Shown piece by piece: positions 9,465 to 17,388 of a DNA stretch of 64,000 nt (positions are counted from its first letter, which is position 1; every line of letters begins with the position of its first letter). The DNA is from Anabaena sphaerica FACHB-251 (GTDB taxonomy: Bacteria > Cyanobacteriota > Cyanobacteriia > Cyanobacteriales > Nostocaceae). A program made the translations under genes and the position numbers. Location: assembly GCF_014696825.1 (NCBI RefSeq), contig NZ_JACJQU010000016.1, positions 1 through 64,000 of the forward strand, written 5' to 3'. The notes below the pieces were generated by a model. The model ran no database searches. It was not told the DNA's origin and was given only the letters and a program-made list of their open reading frames with translations.

Positions 9465-9494
9465 TATAGAGACGTTTCATGAAACGTCTCTATA
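9465..9494. terminator. Perfect 30-bp palindrome, terminator-like
   Basis: TATAGAGACGTTTCA and its exact reverse complement form a perfect 30-bp palindrome 20 bp past the FG-GAP gene. A related, imperfect copy (GTAGAGATATTCC / GGAACGTCTCTAC) follows the PhoX gene at 34236-34263. It is therefore a dispersed palindrome family that can also act as a transcript 3' end. Confidence 0.65.
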
Positions 9495-9636
9495 ATCATG
9501 ATTAAGTATCAGCATGATGATGAATAAGAAGGTAAATTGGTATTAGCGTGTATTGCTGGTAAATAAAGTACAATATTTCATTACACAACCATCATGTAGC
9601 AAAAAGATTTTACTGCTGACTGCTGACCGCTGACTG

Positions 9637-10068
9637 CTAATAGCTGCTGTAAATTTTCACTTGGTCTTTTGAAGACTGCAAAATTCTTCTGAGGGAATTT
9701 TCCTTAACTATCATGGCTGCATGATTAATATCTAACCATATCCTTTCTCTTTGCGTTGCTTCTGGCCAATCTTCTAACACTTTTTCCACTGGCAACCAAA
9801 ATAAATGAACTTGATAAATATTACCGCGTTTACGATATTTATAAGCACCTATTTTTTCACTATTCACTTGACCCACAACTCCTGCTTCTTCCCAAGCTTC
9901 TTTAGCTGCTGAATCTGATGGACTCATACCCTTACAAACTCCTCCTTTGGGAATTACCCAGCTTTGACGTTTACGAGTAGTGATCAATAAAACTTCTACT
10001 TTTCCATCTCGGACACGATATGGAATTACTCCTGATTGTTTGCATATTTTGTTGGTTTTTCTTCTCAT
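9637..10068 (-). CDS. Nudix hydrolase with variant Nudix box
   Basis: 143 residues. Hydrolyses nucleoside-diphosphate-X compounds if active; small eukaryote-like DIPP-type members act on inositol or nucleoside polyphosphates. The Nudix box runs from the GG of IPKGGVCKGMS through KEAWEEAGVVG: the REUXEEXGU half is present (with Lys for Arg), but the first conserved Glu of GX5E is Met. The core metal ligands EE are kept. The N-terminus (SGVIPYRVRDGKVEVLLITT) and WVIPKGG fit the superfamily. Monocistronic. The substrate is unknown. Confidence 0.85.
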   Translation of the reverse strand: MRRKTNKICKQSGVIPYRVRDGKVEVLLITTRKRQSWVIPKGGVCKGMSPSDSAAKEAWEEAGVVGQVNSEKIGAYKYRKRGNIYQVHLFWLPVEKVLEDWPEATQRERIWLDINHAAMIVKENSLRRILQSSKDQVKIYSSY

Positions 10069-10251
10069 GGGAGTTTATTCCTGATAAATTAACCTCGATA
10101 TTGTCATTACTGCGATACTTATAGGGTGATCGTTACAGTCATCTTGGCAGTGTTGACTATAAATCTATTAATACCCTTGGTTACATCTTTCACTGGCTTA
10201 ACTGGTTATTCCGTATAATATTTAACGAAGTTTGATTATTTATCCTCATTT

Positions 10252-10359
10252 ATGCCAAATTCGTGGGATGATTATGTGGTAATTAAAGCACAAGGTTTAG
10301 GCTATTACCCAAATATATTAGTCAAAACTAACCAAGTAAAAAAGCCATATTGGCAATAA
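10252..10359 (+). CDS. Possible 35-residue small protein
   Basis: ATG at 10252 to TAA at 10357-10359 encodes MPNSWDDYVVIKAQGLGY... ending KKPYWQ. It has balanced, protein-like composition and ends 13 bp before the next ORF on the same strand, which suggests a two-gene unit. There is no clear Shine-Dalgarno and no family recognised. Short length keeps confidence low. Confidence 0.3.
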   Translation: MPNSWDDYVVIKAQGLGYYPNILVKTNQVKKPYWQ

Positions 10360-10372
10360 AAGAGTCTCTGTT

Positions 10373-10813
10373 ATGCAACCCAAACCCCCAACATTTTGGT
10401 TAATTGAACCTGAAAAAAACTCATCACAACAGATAATAGCTGGAGGAGTTATCTTACCAGATGGACAAGTGGCTATAGCTCGATGTTTGCCAAATTCTAC
10501 TCATGCTACTTTCCCATCTTTAAAATCTTTTCAACAGTTGCAAGACAAAAGGGGTAGACAGTTAGTATTTGATGATCATTCACGAGATGGATATGATCTC
10601 AACTCTTTTAAGTTAGTTAGAAAGAAAGATGTAACAGGTATTAGTGGAACTGGTATAGTTGCTGTAGGATGTTATTTTCAAAGTTTTGGTGGTCTTGCTG
10701 TTATGCAATGGTTGACTGACGCTGCTTCAACTGCTTGGTATCCGGGAGGATGGGAACAAATCGAATTGATTCATGGACACAATCGTAAAACTCAAATTGT
10801 CATGGATGTTTAA
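10373..10813 (+). CDS. Hypothetical protein
   Basis: 146 residues, no family recognised. Predicted mostly beta at the N-terminus (FWLIEPEKNSSQQIIAGGV; VAIARCLPNS), with Gly-rich middle (TGISGTGIVAVGCYFQSFGG). No signal peptide or membrane segment. It follows a possible 35-codon ORF. About 150 bp downstream begins an SDR gene on the same strand. Composition and length look genuine; the function is unknown. Confidence 0.6.
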   Translation: MQPKPPTFWLIEPEKNSSQQIIAGGVILPDGQVAIARCLPNSTHATFPSLKSFQQLQDKRGRQLVFDDHSRDGYDLNSFKLVRKKDVTGISGTGIVAVGCYFQSFGGLAVMQWLTDAASTAWYPGGWEQIELIHGHNRKTQIVMDV

Positions 10814-10961
10814 ATTTCGATAAAATTATAGCAGTCCTCTTTGATTTATAAACTGACTCATGAGGACAGGGAATAGGGAATAGAAAGTGTTTGTGAATGA
10901 TTTAGGATGTCTATATATAGGATGCGGATTAGATTTATAAAATTTCTCATATTGAACAATT

Positions 10962-11789
10962 ATGACTAACATAGAAAATTCTAGTGTAAATTTCGTACTA
11001 GTTACTGGTGCTACTGGTGGTGTCGGACAGCTTGTAGTCGGCAAACTATTAGAAAAAGGTTTGTCAGTTCGCATCCTCACACGAGATGCAACAAAAGCTA
11101 AAAAGATGTTTGGCAACAAGGTAGAAATTGTTGTTGGTGATATCCGCGAACCAAATACCCTCCCAGCAGCAATGCTAAATATCACCTCCATTATATGCTG
11201 TACAGGAACTACGGCTTTTCCATCTGCTAGATGGGAATTTGATTCACCTCCCAACATTATCGAATGGGGTCTGGCTTTGTTTGACCCCAAATCAATTGAA
11301 GGTAAAGCAAAAAATACTCCCTTCAAAGTTGATTCCCAAGCTGTTAAAAACTTAGTCGCAGCAGCACCTAAAAATTTAAAAAGATTCGTTTTTGTCTCTT
11401 CCTGCGGTATACTCCGTAAAAATCAAATTCCTTTTAGTATTCTCAATCGCTTTGGTGTCTTAGATGCTAAACAACAGGGAGAAGAAGCGATAATTAATTC
11501 AGGAATTCCCTATACAATTATCCGTCCTGGACGCTTGATTGATGGACCATTCACTTCCTATGATCTTAATACTTTACTCAAAGCAAAAACGGAAGGTAAG
11601 TTAGGAGTAGTATTGGGTAAAGGGGATAAACTTTCAGGTGATACTAGTCGCATTGATGTGGCTGCTGCTTGTGTGGAAAGTTTGTTTTATCCAAGTTCTG
11701 CTGGGCAGGTTTTTGAGTTAGTTAATCAAGGAATAAGACACCCTGTAATTGATTGGCAGCAGCTTTTTTTGGAGATTAGTAATTCTTAA
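10962..11789 (+). CDS. NAD(P)-binding atypical short-chain dehydrogenase/reductase
   Basis: 275 residues with an N-terminal Rossmann fold: VLVTGATGGVGQLVVGKLL contains the TGXXGXXG dinucleotide motif (about residues 12-22), and VRILTRD is consistent with NADP preference. Later blocks (FVFVSSCGI; YTIIRPGRLIDGP) match atypical/extended SDRs such as the NmrA/SDR_a5-like cyanobacterial-plant group, which often lack the catalytic YxxxK. Here that Tyr-Lys pair is not evident. It could be a redox enzyme, or a chaperone-like or assembly factor of photosynthetic complexes. Monocistronic. Confidence 0.85.
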   Translation: MTNIENSSVNFVLVTGATGGVGQLVVGKLLEKGLSVRILTRDATKAKKMFGNKVEIVVGDIREPNTLPAAMLNITSIICCTGTTAFPSARWEFDSPPNIIEWGLALFDPKSIEGKAKNTPFKVDSQAVKNLVAAAPKNLKRFVFVSSCGILRKNQIPFSILNRFGVLDAKQQGEEAIINSGIPYTIIRPGRLIDGPFTSYDLNTLLKAKTEGKLGVVLGKGDKLSGDTSRIDVAAACVESLFYPSSAGQVFELVNQGIRHPVIDWQQLFLEISNS

Positions 11790-11853
11790 GGAGTCAGGAG
11801 TCAGAATACTGGTTAAATCATAAATTAACAAATTTAGATCCCCCCTTATCAAG

Positions 11854-12244
11854 CAGGGCTGTTTCATTCCCTAAAACAGGTAAAATAGCAAGTGTTGAGG
11901 GGGTAAAATTATGGGTGCTTCTCTGATGGAACATCTGCGGCAAGTGGAAGACTTCAGAACGACTAATGGTCGAAGACATCCACTCTGGCTGGTATTGCTG
12001 TTTGTAATAATGGGAACAATGAGTGGATATGTCGGGTATCGAGCATGGGGGAATTTCGTTAAACGCCATCGTCAAGTATTGATCAAAAAGTTTGAAATCC
12101 AAAAACATGGTGTTCCCTCATACTCAACGATCAGACGGGTAGTCATGGGAGTAGATTTTGATAAGTTGGCCACTTCATTCGCTCAAAGATTTCTCTCCCA
12201 TGATATTGACAAACTCCTTCTCCTTATGGAATGAAACAGCCCTG
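11854..12244 (+). mobile_element. Internally deleted ISAs1-type element (non-autonomous)
   Basis: A 391-bp element bounded by perfect 17-bp terminal inverted repeats (CAGGGCTGTTTCATTCC at 11854-11870; its complement at 12228-12244). It sits inside a CCCCCTTATCAAG...GATCAAGGGGGG palindrome, so it appears to have inserted into a dispersed palindromic repeat. The flanks CTTATCAAG / CTGATCAAG look like an imperfect target duplication. It encodes only the N-terminal transposase domain. Confidence 0.85.
11911..12234 (+). pseudogene. ISAs1-family transposase N-terminal fragment
   Basis: 107 residues. MEHLRQVEDFRTTNGRRHPL and the following hydrophobic stretch match the DDE_Tnp_1-associated N-terminal domain of ISAs1 (H-repeat) transposases. 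The catalytic DDE domain, about 250 residues in full elements, is absent, and the stop codon TGA lies within the right terminal inverted repeat. It cannot catalyse transposition; it may be mobilised in trans by a full copy. Confidence 0.85.
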
Positions 12245-12381
12245 CTGATCAAGGGGGGCTAAATTTTTCTGTGATATCGTTACAAATTATATCTTCCCTT
12301 AATCTTCTTAATAAGGGTGGATAAATTTTTCAAAGTCTCCCTTTTTAACTGGGATTTAGGGAGATATATTTTTGCTCAATT
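12245..12381. repeat. Dispersed-repeat debris
   Basis: Fragments of the CCCTTTTTAACTGGGATTTAGGG-style intergenic repeat follow the mini-ISAs1. There is no gene. Confidence 0.4.
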
Positions 12382-12837
12382 TCACACAAATTTCAAAGAA
12401 TCTAATCTTCCTAAAACTGTCATATCTTCTGCATCTAATTCTACAGGTATACCACTACGAATTAGTTCTGAAAAATCTTCATTAGGAACCATAATCGTCA
12501 GTGCATAAAGACGAGAATTACCAGTATTTCTAATCAAATGAGTGCCTGTTGCGGGAACTAATAAACTATCTCCTGCTTTAATGGGTACTTTTTTACCATC
12601 ACAGATAGCAACTCCTTCTCCTTTGAGAATAAAAAACATTTCTACTGCCCATTGATGGCGATTTGGTGGGGTTTGTCCACCCACATCAAAGATTTCCACA
12701 CAGCAAGTTAAAGAAGTATTCGCAGAGGTCGAATCAAAGATAATTGCTAACCGATTAGAGTCTTGAGGACTGATGCGGTATGCTTGATAATCTTTGGGAG
12801 ATTTGATAACTGGAATTACACAGCGAGTAGTAAGCAT
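12382..12837 (-). CDS. Cupin-domain protein
   Basis: 151 residues, single-domain cupin. Motif 1 (HQWAVEMFFILKGEG, with His and Glu ligands) and motif 2 (LVPATGTHLIRNTG, with His) can form a metal site. The C-terminal segment (LIRSGIPVELDAEDMTVLG) is not part of the barrel. It is the downstream partner of the cysteine hydrolase gene (43-bp gap, same strand), so both are probably co-transcribed. The role is likely binding or conversion of the same small molecule, or regulation. The substrate is unknown. Confidence 0.85.
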   Translation of the reverse strand: MLTTRCVIPVIKSPKDYQAYRISPQDSNRLAIIFDSTSANTSLTCCVEIFDVGGQTPPNRHQWAVEMFFILKGEGVAICDGKKVPIKAGDSLLVPATGTHLIRNTGNSRLYALTIMVPNEDFSELIRSGIPVELDAEDMTVLGRLDSLKFV

Positions 12838-12880
12838 ATATTTGGTTTGGTAATTGGTAATTGGCTAAAAATTAAAAAAT

Positions 12881-13660
12881 TTATAACTCCTGACTCCTGA
12901 CTCCTGCTATAATTGCCGAAGAATCTGTGACAAAACCAAAGCATTGTTTGACATTGTACAAAGTGGCTTGCCAACAATATTCTGGTGAAGTTGTGGCTGT
13001 ACAATCGGTGACTAAAATGCAATCGTATCCTAAAAAGTTAGCATCACACAAAGTTGTCAAAACACATTGATCAGCGTTGACACCTGTAAATAATATTGTC
13101 GTTATTCCCAGGTTCCGCAGAATACTATCTAAAGGTGTATCCCAAAACCCACTCATGCGATATTTATCAACGCAAATATCTGTCGGAAGTTGTGGTAGTT
13201 CATCTACTACAGCAGCCGCCCAACTATCCTTCATGAGAACTTCTGCACCGTTGCTAGGTAGGGGATCACCTAATCCTACACCTTCACCTGTAGGATTATA
13301 GACATGAAGTAAACCTGCACTAATATTGAGTAAGTCCGGTCGATTTCCCCAATTGAGCCAAATTATAGGCACGTCAGCAGCCCGCAGTTGTGGTAATAAA
13401 TTTTGCAAAGGTGCAATGGGTTGACGGGCGGGGGTGACATCTACGCCGATATGCGCTAACCAACCATCAGGATGACAGAAATCGTTTTGCATATCAATAA
13501 TGATAATGGCGGTTTTTGCCAAATCAAGGCGCAGGGTTTTGGTTTCTGTTGATAAGATAACGGGTTGTGGGGTTTTTTGAGGACGAGTAATGTCTGCAAA
13601 CGTCTGATTGACTCCCCAAGCATTGGGGTAAAATCCTAGTGTTCGTAACGGTAGATTCAT
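12881..13660 (-). CDS. Isochorismatase-family cysteine hydrolase
   Basis: 259 residues from the ATG at 13660; a GTG four codons upstream is possible. The catalytic triad of the family is visible: Asp in IIIDMQNDFCHP, Lys in VDKYRMSGFWDT, and Cys in TGVNADQCVLTT. The family hydrolyses C-N bonds (nicotinamide, ureidoacrylate, N-carbamoyl compounds, biuret). The N-terminal extension before residue 40 and the KDSWAAAVVDEL segment recall RutB/biuret-hydrolase-like enzymes. It is transcribed divergently from the amidohydrolase gene (82-bp spacer) and followed by a cupin. The neighbourhood suggests degradation of a nitrogen compound (inference). Confidence 0.9.
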   Translation of the reverse strand: MNLPLRTLGFYPNAWGVNQTFADITRPQKTPQPVILSTETKTLRLDLAKTAIIIIDMQNDFCHPDGWLAHIGVDVTPARQPIAPLQNLLPQLRAADVPIIWLNWGNRPDLLNISAGLLHVYNPTGEGVGLGDPLPSNGAEVLMKDSWAAAVVDELPQLPTDICVDKYRMSGFWDTPLDSILRNLGITTILFTGVNADQCVLTTLCDANFLGYDCILVTDCTATTSPEYCWQATLYNVKQCFGFVTDSSAIIAGVRSQEL

Positions 13661-13742
13661 AAATGCTAACACCCAATATCATTGCTTAATTTGTAACTTG
13701 AAATGATGTTAATTGTTCAATTACTTAATCAAGGTTAAAATC

Positions 13743-15140
13743 ATGAACTTTACTATTCAGAAAGCTTTAATTGCTGTTACAGATGGTTACACAACTTTAG
13801 ATGTTCAGGTTGTTAATGGTATCATTACTGCTATTGGTGAAGATTTAGATGTGATTGGTACAGCAATTAACGGTGAACATAAACTGCTGCTTCCTGGGTT
13901 TTTTAATGCCCATACCCATTCTTCGGAAAAGTGGCAACGGGGAGTAATTCCACCTTTGCCTTTAGAATTGTGGTTAGCCCACCTATATGATTTTGCTCCC
14001 TTGGATACAGAACAAGTTTATCTTAGCGCCTTGGGAACTGCTGTAGAAACTTTACTTTCTGGGGGAACGAGTGTAGTAGATCATTTGGTGTTAATTCCTG
14101 GTAAGGAGATGGAAACCATCACTACAGTAGTTCGCGCTTATCAAGAAATAGGAATTAGGGCTTTTATTGCCCCTTTAATTCAAGATGAATCTTTGACTGC
14201 TGGGATGCCTACGGGGGAATTAACACAAAATCATGAACCTTATTTTCGTTCGACTGCGGAAACTTTAGCAATTATTGAAGAAGCTGTAATTAAGTTTCAT
14301 CGTCCAGATGAAGGGATAAATATTTTAGTTGCACCAACTGGAATACAGTTATGTACTGATGCTTTATTTACAGGTTGTATTGATTTGAGTAATCGTTATA
14401 ATCTTTGTCGTCACTCTCACTTATTGGAAACTAAAGCCCAGGAAAAATTAGCAGCAGAAAAATATGGTTGTAGTGCGGTTGAACATTTAAATAGGATTGG
14501 TTTTTTGAGCGATCGCACTAGTTTAGCCCATTGCGTTTGGTTAACTGATGCTGATATTCAAATTCTGGCAGAAACTCAATCTACAGTTGTGCATAACCCG
14601 TTAAGTAATCTGCGTTTAGGTAGCGGTATTGCACCGATTTTAAAATATCGTCAAGCTGGGGTAAATGTAACTTTTGGTTGTGATGGTGCTTCGAGTAATG
14701 ACTCTCAAGATTTGTTAGAAGCGATTAAAATTGGTTCTATCTTACATAATGTTACCGATTTTGATTATCAATTATGGATTACACCGCGTCAAGCTGTAGA
14801 AATGGCTGCTTTAGGTGGTGCAAAAGGATTAAATATAGATGAAAAACTGGGTTCTCTAACTGTGGGAAAAAAAGCAGATTTAGTTCTTTATGATTTAACT
14901 AGTTTATCTTTGCTTCCTCGTACAGATCCCATTGGTTTATTGGTTTTAGGTCGTCCTGTGAATGTTGTTAATAGTGCTTGGGTCAATGGTAAACAAATTA
15001 TCGCTGATGGGAAAGTTACCACTATTAATGTTGATGAATTACGCCAAGAATTATTTAACCGCAGTCAGTGGGAAACAAGGGGTAAATCGCCAACTGTAGC
15101 GCAAATCGAGTCTCATTATCGTCAAGTGATGGGTTTGTAG
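13743..15140 (+). CDS. Amidohydrolase (AtzA/TrzN/SsnA/guanine deaminase-like)
   Basis: 465 residues from ATG 13743, preceded by AAGG; the in-frame TTG at 13713 is less likely. Metal ligands are visible: FFNAHTHSSEKW (HxH), RHSHLLETKA (His and Glu), LAHCVWL (His) and FGCDGASSNDSQDL (Asp). The family deaminates or dechlorinates N-heterocycles (cytosine, guanine, 8-oxoguanine, S-adenosylhomocysteine, triazines). The C-terminal VGKKADLVLYDL block closes the composite beta-sandwich. It is divergent from a cysteine hydrolase and cupin: together they could open a ring and hydrolyse the product. The exact substrate cannot be read from sequence. Confidence 0.9.
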   Translation: MNFTIQKALIAVTDGYTTLDVQVVNGIITAIGEDLDVIGTAINGEHKLLLPGFFNAHTHSSEKWQRGVIPPLPLELWLAHLYDFAPLDTEQVYLSALGTAVETLLSGGTSVVDHLVLIPGKEMETITTVVRAYQEIGIRAFIAPLIQDESLTAGMPTGELTQNHEPYFRSTAETLAIIEEAVIKFHRPDEGINILVAPTGIQLCTDALFTGCIDLSNRYNLCRHSHLLETKAQEKLAAEKYGCSAVEHLNRIGFLSDRTSLAHCVWLTDADIQILAETQSTVVHNPLSNLRLGSGIAPILKYRQAGVNVTFGCDGASSNDSQDLLEAIKIGSILHNVTDFDYQLWITPRQAVEMAALGGAKGLNIDEKLGSLTVGKKADLVLYDLTSLSLLPRTDPIGLLVLGRPVNVVNSAWVNGKQIIADGKVTTINVDELRQELFNRSQWETRGKSPTVAQIESHYRQVMGL

Positions 15141-15163
15141 GTTGTGTATTGAATTTGTACCAT

Positions 15164-15186
15164 TAGGACAGGCATCTTGCCCGTCC
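15164..15186. repeat. Dispersed GGACAGGCA palindrome
   Basis: GGACAGGCATCTTGCCCGTC forms a stem-loop just past the amidohydrolase. It resembles a common cyanobacterial intergenic repeat and could serve as a terminator. The rest of 15141-15330 shows nothing coding. Confidence 0.5.
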
Positions 15187-15334
15187 CGCAAGGTAGGTGA
15201 AGATAAAATACTTTTCAATTGATTTATTAGGTTGATGGATGTAAAGGGTCTTAATAATGCTCGAAACCCTGCCTGATGAAAATGGATATCAGCAGTTAGT
15301 GCATCAGTAATTTCTCGACTCTGCATCACGATGA

Positions 15335-15734
15335 ACTGCAATCAACCAAACTCCATTCTTTATCCTATCGAATAGCAGTTTATTTGTGATTTTCTTAACT
15401 TGATTTCTAATCCCATCATCAAATTTAGCTAGTTCTTGCCTTAACTTTCTTTGTGCCAGGTTATAGACTAACATGGTAATACTCCGTCTCCTATTAGATG
15501 TTCTGTTGCTTTTCCTACAAAATATTCGTCAAATAGGTATAATGGGGCGCTTAAAAACCCTAATCCATTCAATATCATTGCTTTCATTACTTGTCCTGGT
15601 GTGAGAATTTCTTTTGTTTTTATTCCCACTATTTTATTCACTTCTTCTACCAATTCCATCTCATCTATTATTCCCGCTACTATTCCTAAATGGTCTATAT
15701 TTAGGATTTGTATGGCAACTTGAGACTCTTTCAT
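15335..15734 (-). pseudogene. IS1634-type transposase relic with internal deletion
   Basis: The N-terminal 85 codons (MKESQVAIQILNIDHLGIVA..., DUF4277-like domain) are open to about 15480. Beyond that, in another frame, lies LVYNLAQRKLRQELAKFDDG...QVKKITNK, a block normally near the C-terminus of the same transposase. The DDE catalytic centre between them is missing, so an internal deletion plus frameshift has occurred. No terminal inverted repeats were identified. Clearly non-functional. Confidence 0.8.
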
Positions 15735-15933
15735 GTTTTTTCTCTTTCTCTATTTCGCACTTATTATTTTACAATAAATAGTCTGAAATGATTACCAGCC
15801 AACCATTTCAGGCTTTATATTTTTACAATTTCTAATTATTTAATCTGCTTCAATATCTGCAGAATGTGGGATTAATCAGGGCTGGAAAATGCCAACCCAT
15901 GTAATTTTAGAGTTTGGATTTTAGATTTTGGAT

Positions 15934-17217
15934 TTAATTATTATTCGTTGTCGTAGTATTTTGAGCAGCTTGTTTACCTAAAATCTCAATAGCTTTAGCA
16001 AATTGAGGGTCTTCTAAAGTAGCTAGTTTCTCCCGTTCTTTTAGCCATAAATCTTGTCTTTGGGCATCAGTCAAATCCACTTTTACATCTGGATCAATGC
16101 CATGCTTATTAATATCTTTACCGCTAGGGGTATGATATTTAGCAATAGTTACTGCTAACCCTGAACCATCTTCCAAAGGACGCACAGATTGTACTAAACC
16201 CTTACCAAAAGTTTGCGTACCAACTATTACCCCACGTTTATTATCCTGCAAAGCGCCTGAGAGAATTTCACTGGCACTAGCTGAACCCTTATCCACTAAC
16301 ACCGCCAACGGTTTAGTTGTCAAAGCACGTCCTCTGGCTATTTCCCGCTCTTGCTCACCTTGACGGTTGATAGTAGAAACTATGGTTCCTTTATCCAACC
16401 ACATCCGGGCAATGTCCACACTGGAGAATAATAAACCACCAGGATTACCCCGCAAATCCAAAACGTAAGCAGATACGTTTTTACCCTCTAACTTATTAAT
16501 AGCGTCTTTCATTTCCTTGCCAGCATTAGCACTGAACTGATTCAGGCGAATGTAACCAATTTTACCTGCTGGAGTTTGCTTTTCAGAAAACTTAACCGGA
16601 TGAATTTCAATCCGCGCCCGTGTGATGTCAAATTGTTTTTTCTGACCATTCCGCAGGATTTTCAGCTTCACGTTGCTTCCCGCTTCACCCCGAATTAAAG
16701 ACACAGCTTGGTTAGTGTCCATGCCTTCAGTGCTTTTGCCATCAATTTCCAGGATGACATCCTTAGCCAGAATTCCCATCTTAAAGGCAGGTGTATCCTC
16801 AATCGGGGAAATCACAACCAATTGCTTAGTTTTTTCATCCTGACTGATAGTAATACCAATACCTGTGAGTTCTCCAGAGGTATCAACCTGCATATTCTTG
16901 AATTCCTCTGGGTCCATAAACCGGGTGTAAGGGTCTTCTAGCTTTTTCAGCATTTCCCGGATGGACTTATAAGCTTCCTGTTGATTACTGTAGGACTTGC
17001 TTAAATATTGTTTACGAACAGCCTGCCAATCGACTTGATTAAAAGTACCATCTACATATTGGCGGTGAACAATTTGCCAAACTTCATCTATCAACTCTTT
17101 GGGACTTGCTTTAAATAAAGCCTGACCACGGGAGTGAATGCCAAGACTAGTAACCGCAATTGTAGAAAGCGTCACTGCTGTAGCACCTAAAACAAGTCTA
17201 CTTTTTGTAATCACCAT
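15934..17217 (-). CDS. C-terminal processing peptidase (S41 family, CtpA-like)
   Basis: A periplasmic or lumenal serine protease that trims C-termini; in cyanobacteria one paralogue matures the D1 protein of photosystem II. From ATG 17217 it has 427 residues (an upstream ATG at 17262 is possible). A signal-anchor (LVLGATAVTLSTIAVTSLGI) is followed by the N-terminal domain, a PDZ domain (GIGITISQ...GVSLIRGEAG-type region, about 95-190) and the catalytic core. The core contains DKGSASASEILSGALQDNK (Ser) and TFGKGLVQS (Lys) for the Ser-Lys dyad. Which Ctp paralogue it is (A, B or C) is not decided here. Confidence 0.93.
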   Translation of the reverse strand: MVITKSRLVLGATAVTLSTIAVTSLGIHSRGQALFKASPKELIDEVWQIVHRQYVDGTFNQVDWQAVRKQYLSKSYSNQQEAYKSIREMLKKLEDPYTRFMDPEEFKNMQVDTSGELTGIGITISQDEKTKQLVVISPIEDTPAFKMGILAKDVILEIDGKSTEGMDTNQAVSLIRGEAGSNVKLKILRNGQKKQFDITRARIEIHPVKFSEKQTPAGKIGYIRLNQFSANAGKEMKDAINKLEGKNVSAYVLDLRGNPGGLLFSSVDIARMWLDKGTIVSTINRQGEQEREIARGRALTTKPLAVLVDKGSASASEILSGALQDNKRGVIVGTQTFGKGLVQSVRPLEDGSGLAVTIAKYHTPSGKDINKHGIDPDVKVDLTDAQRQDLWLKEREKLATLEDPQFAKAIEILGKQAAQNTTTTNNN

Positions 17218-17273
17218 AATGACAGCTGTGTCAGAGGGAAAATTTATAGTCAGTATGCCCAATCTAACACAGG

Positions 17274-17385
17274 AATTGGGGATTGGGGATTGGGGACTGG
17301 GGACTGGGGATTGGTGATTGGGTTTTCTGCATTTTTCTCATAAAGTTTTTCTTCCCTGTCACCTGTCACCTGTTCCCTGTCACCT
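17274..17385. repeat. GGGGATT/GGGGACT and CTGTCAC short tandem repeats
   Basis: Two STRR tracts separate the ctp and ispG genes: about seven units of GGGGAYT at 17274-17321, and CTGTCAC / CTGTTCC units at 17353-17385 that end 4 bp before the ispG stop. Confidence 0.85.
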
Positions 17386-17388
17386 CAT

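Noticed and set aside
15051-15341. 96-codon minus-strand ORF downstream of the amidohydrolase
   Set aside because: Runs antisense into the amidohydrolase 3' end and through dispersed repeats; no domain.
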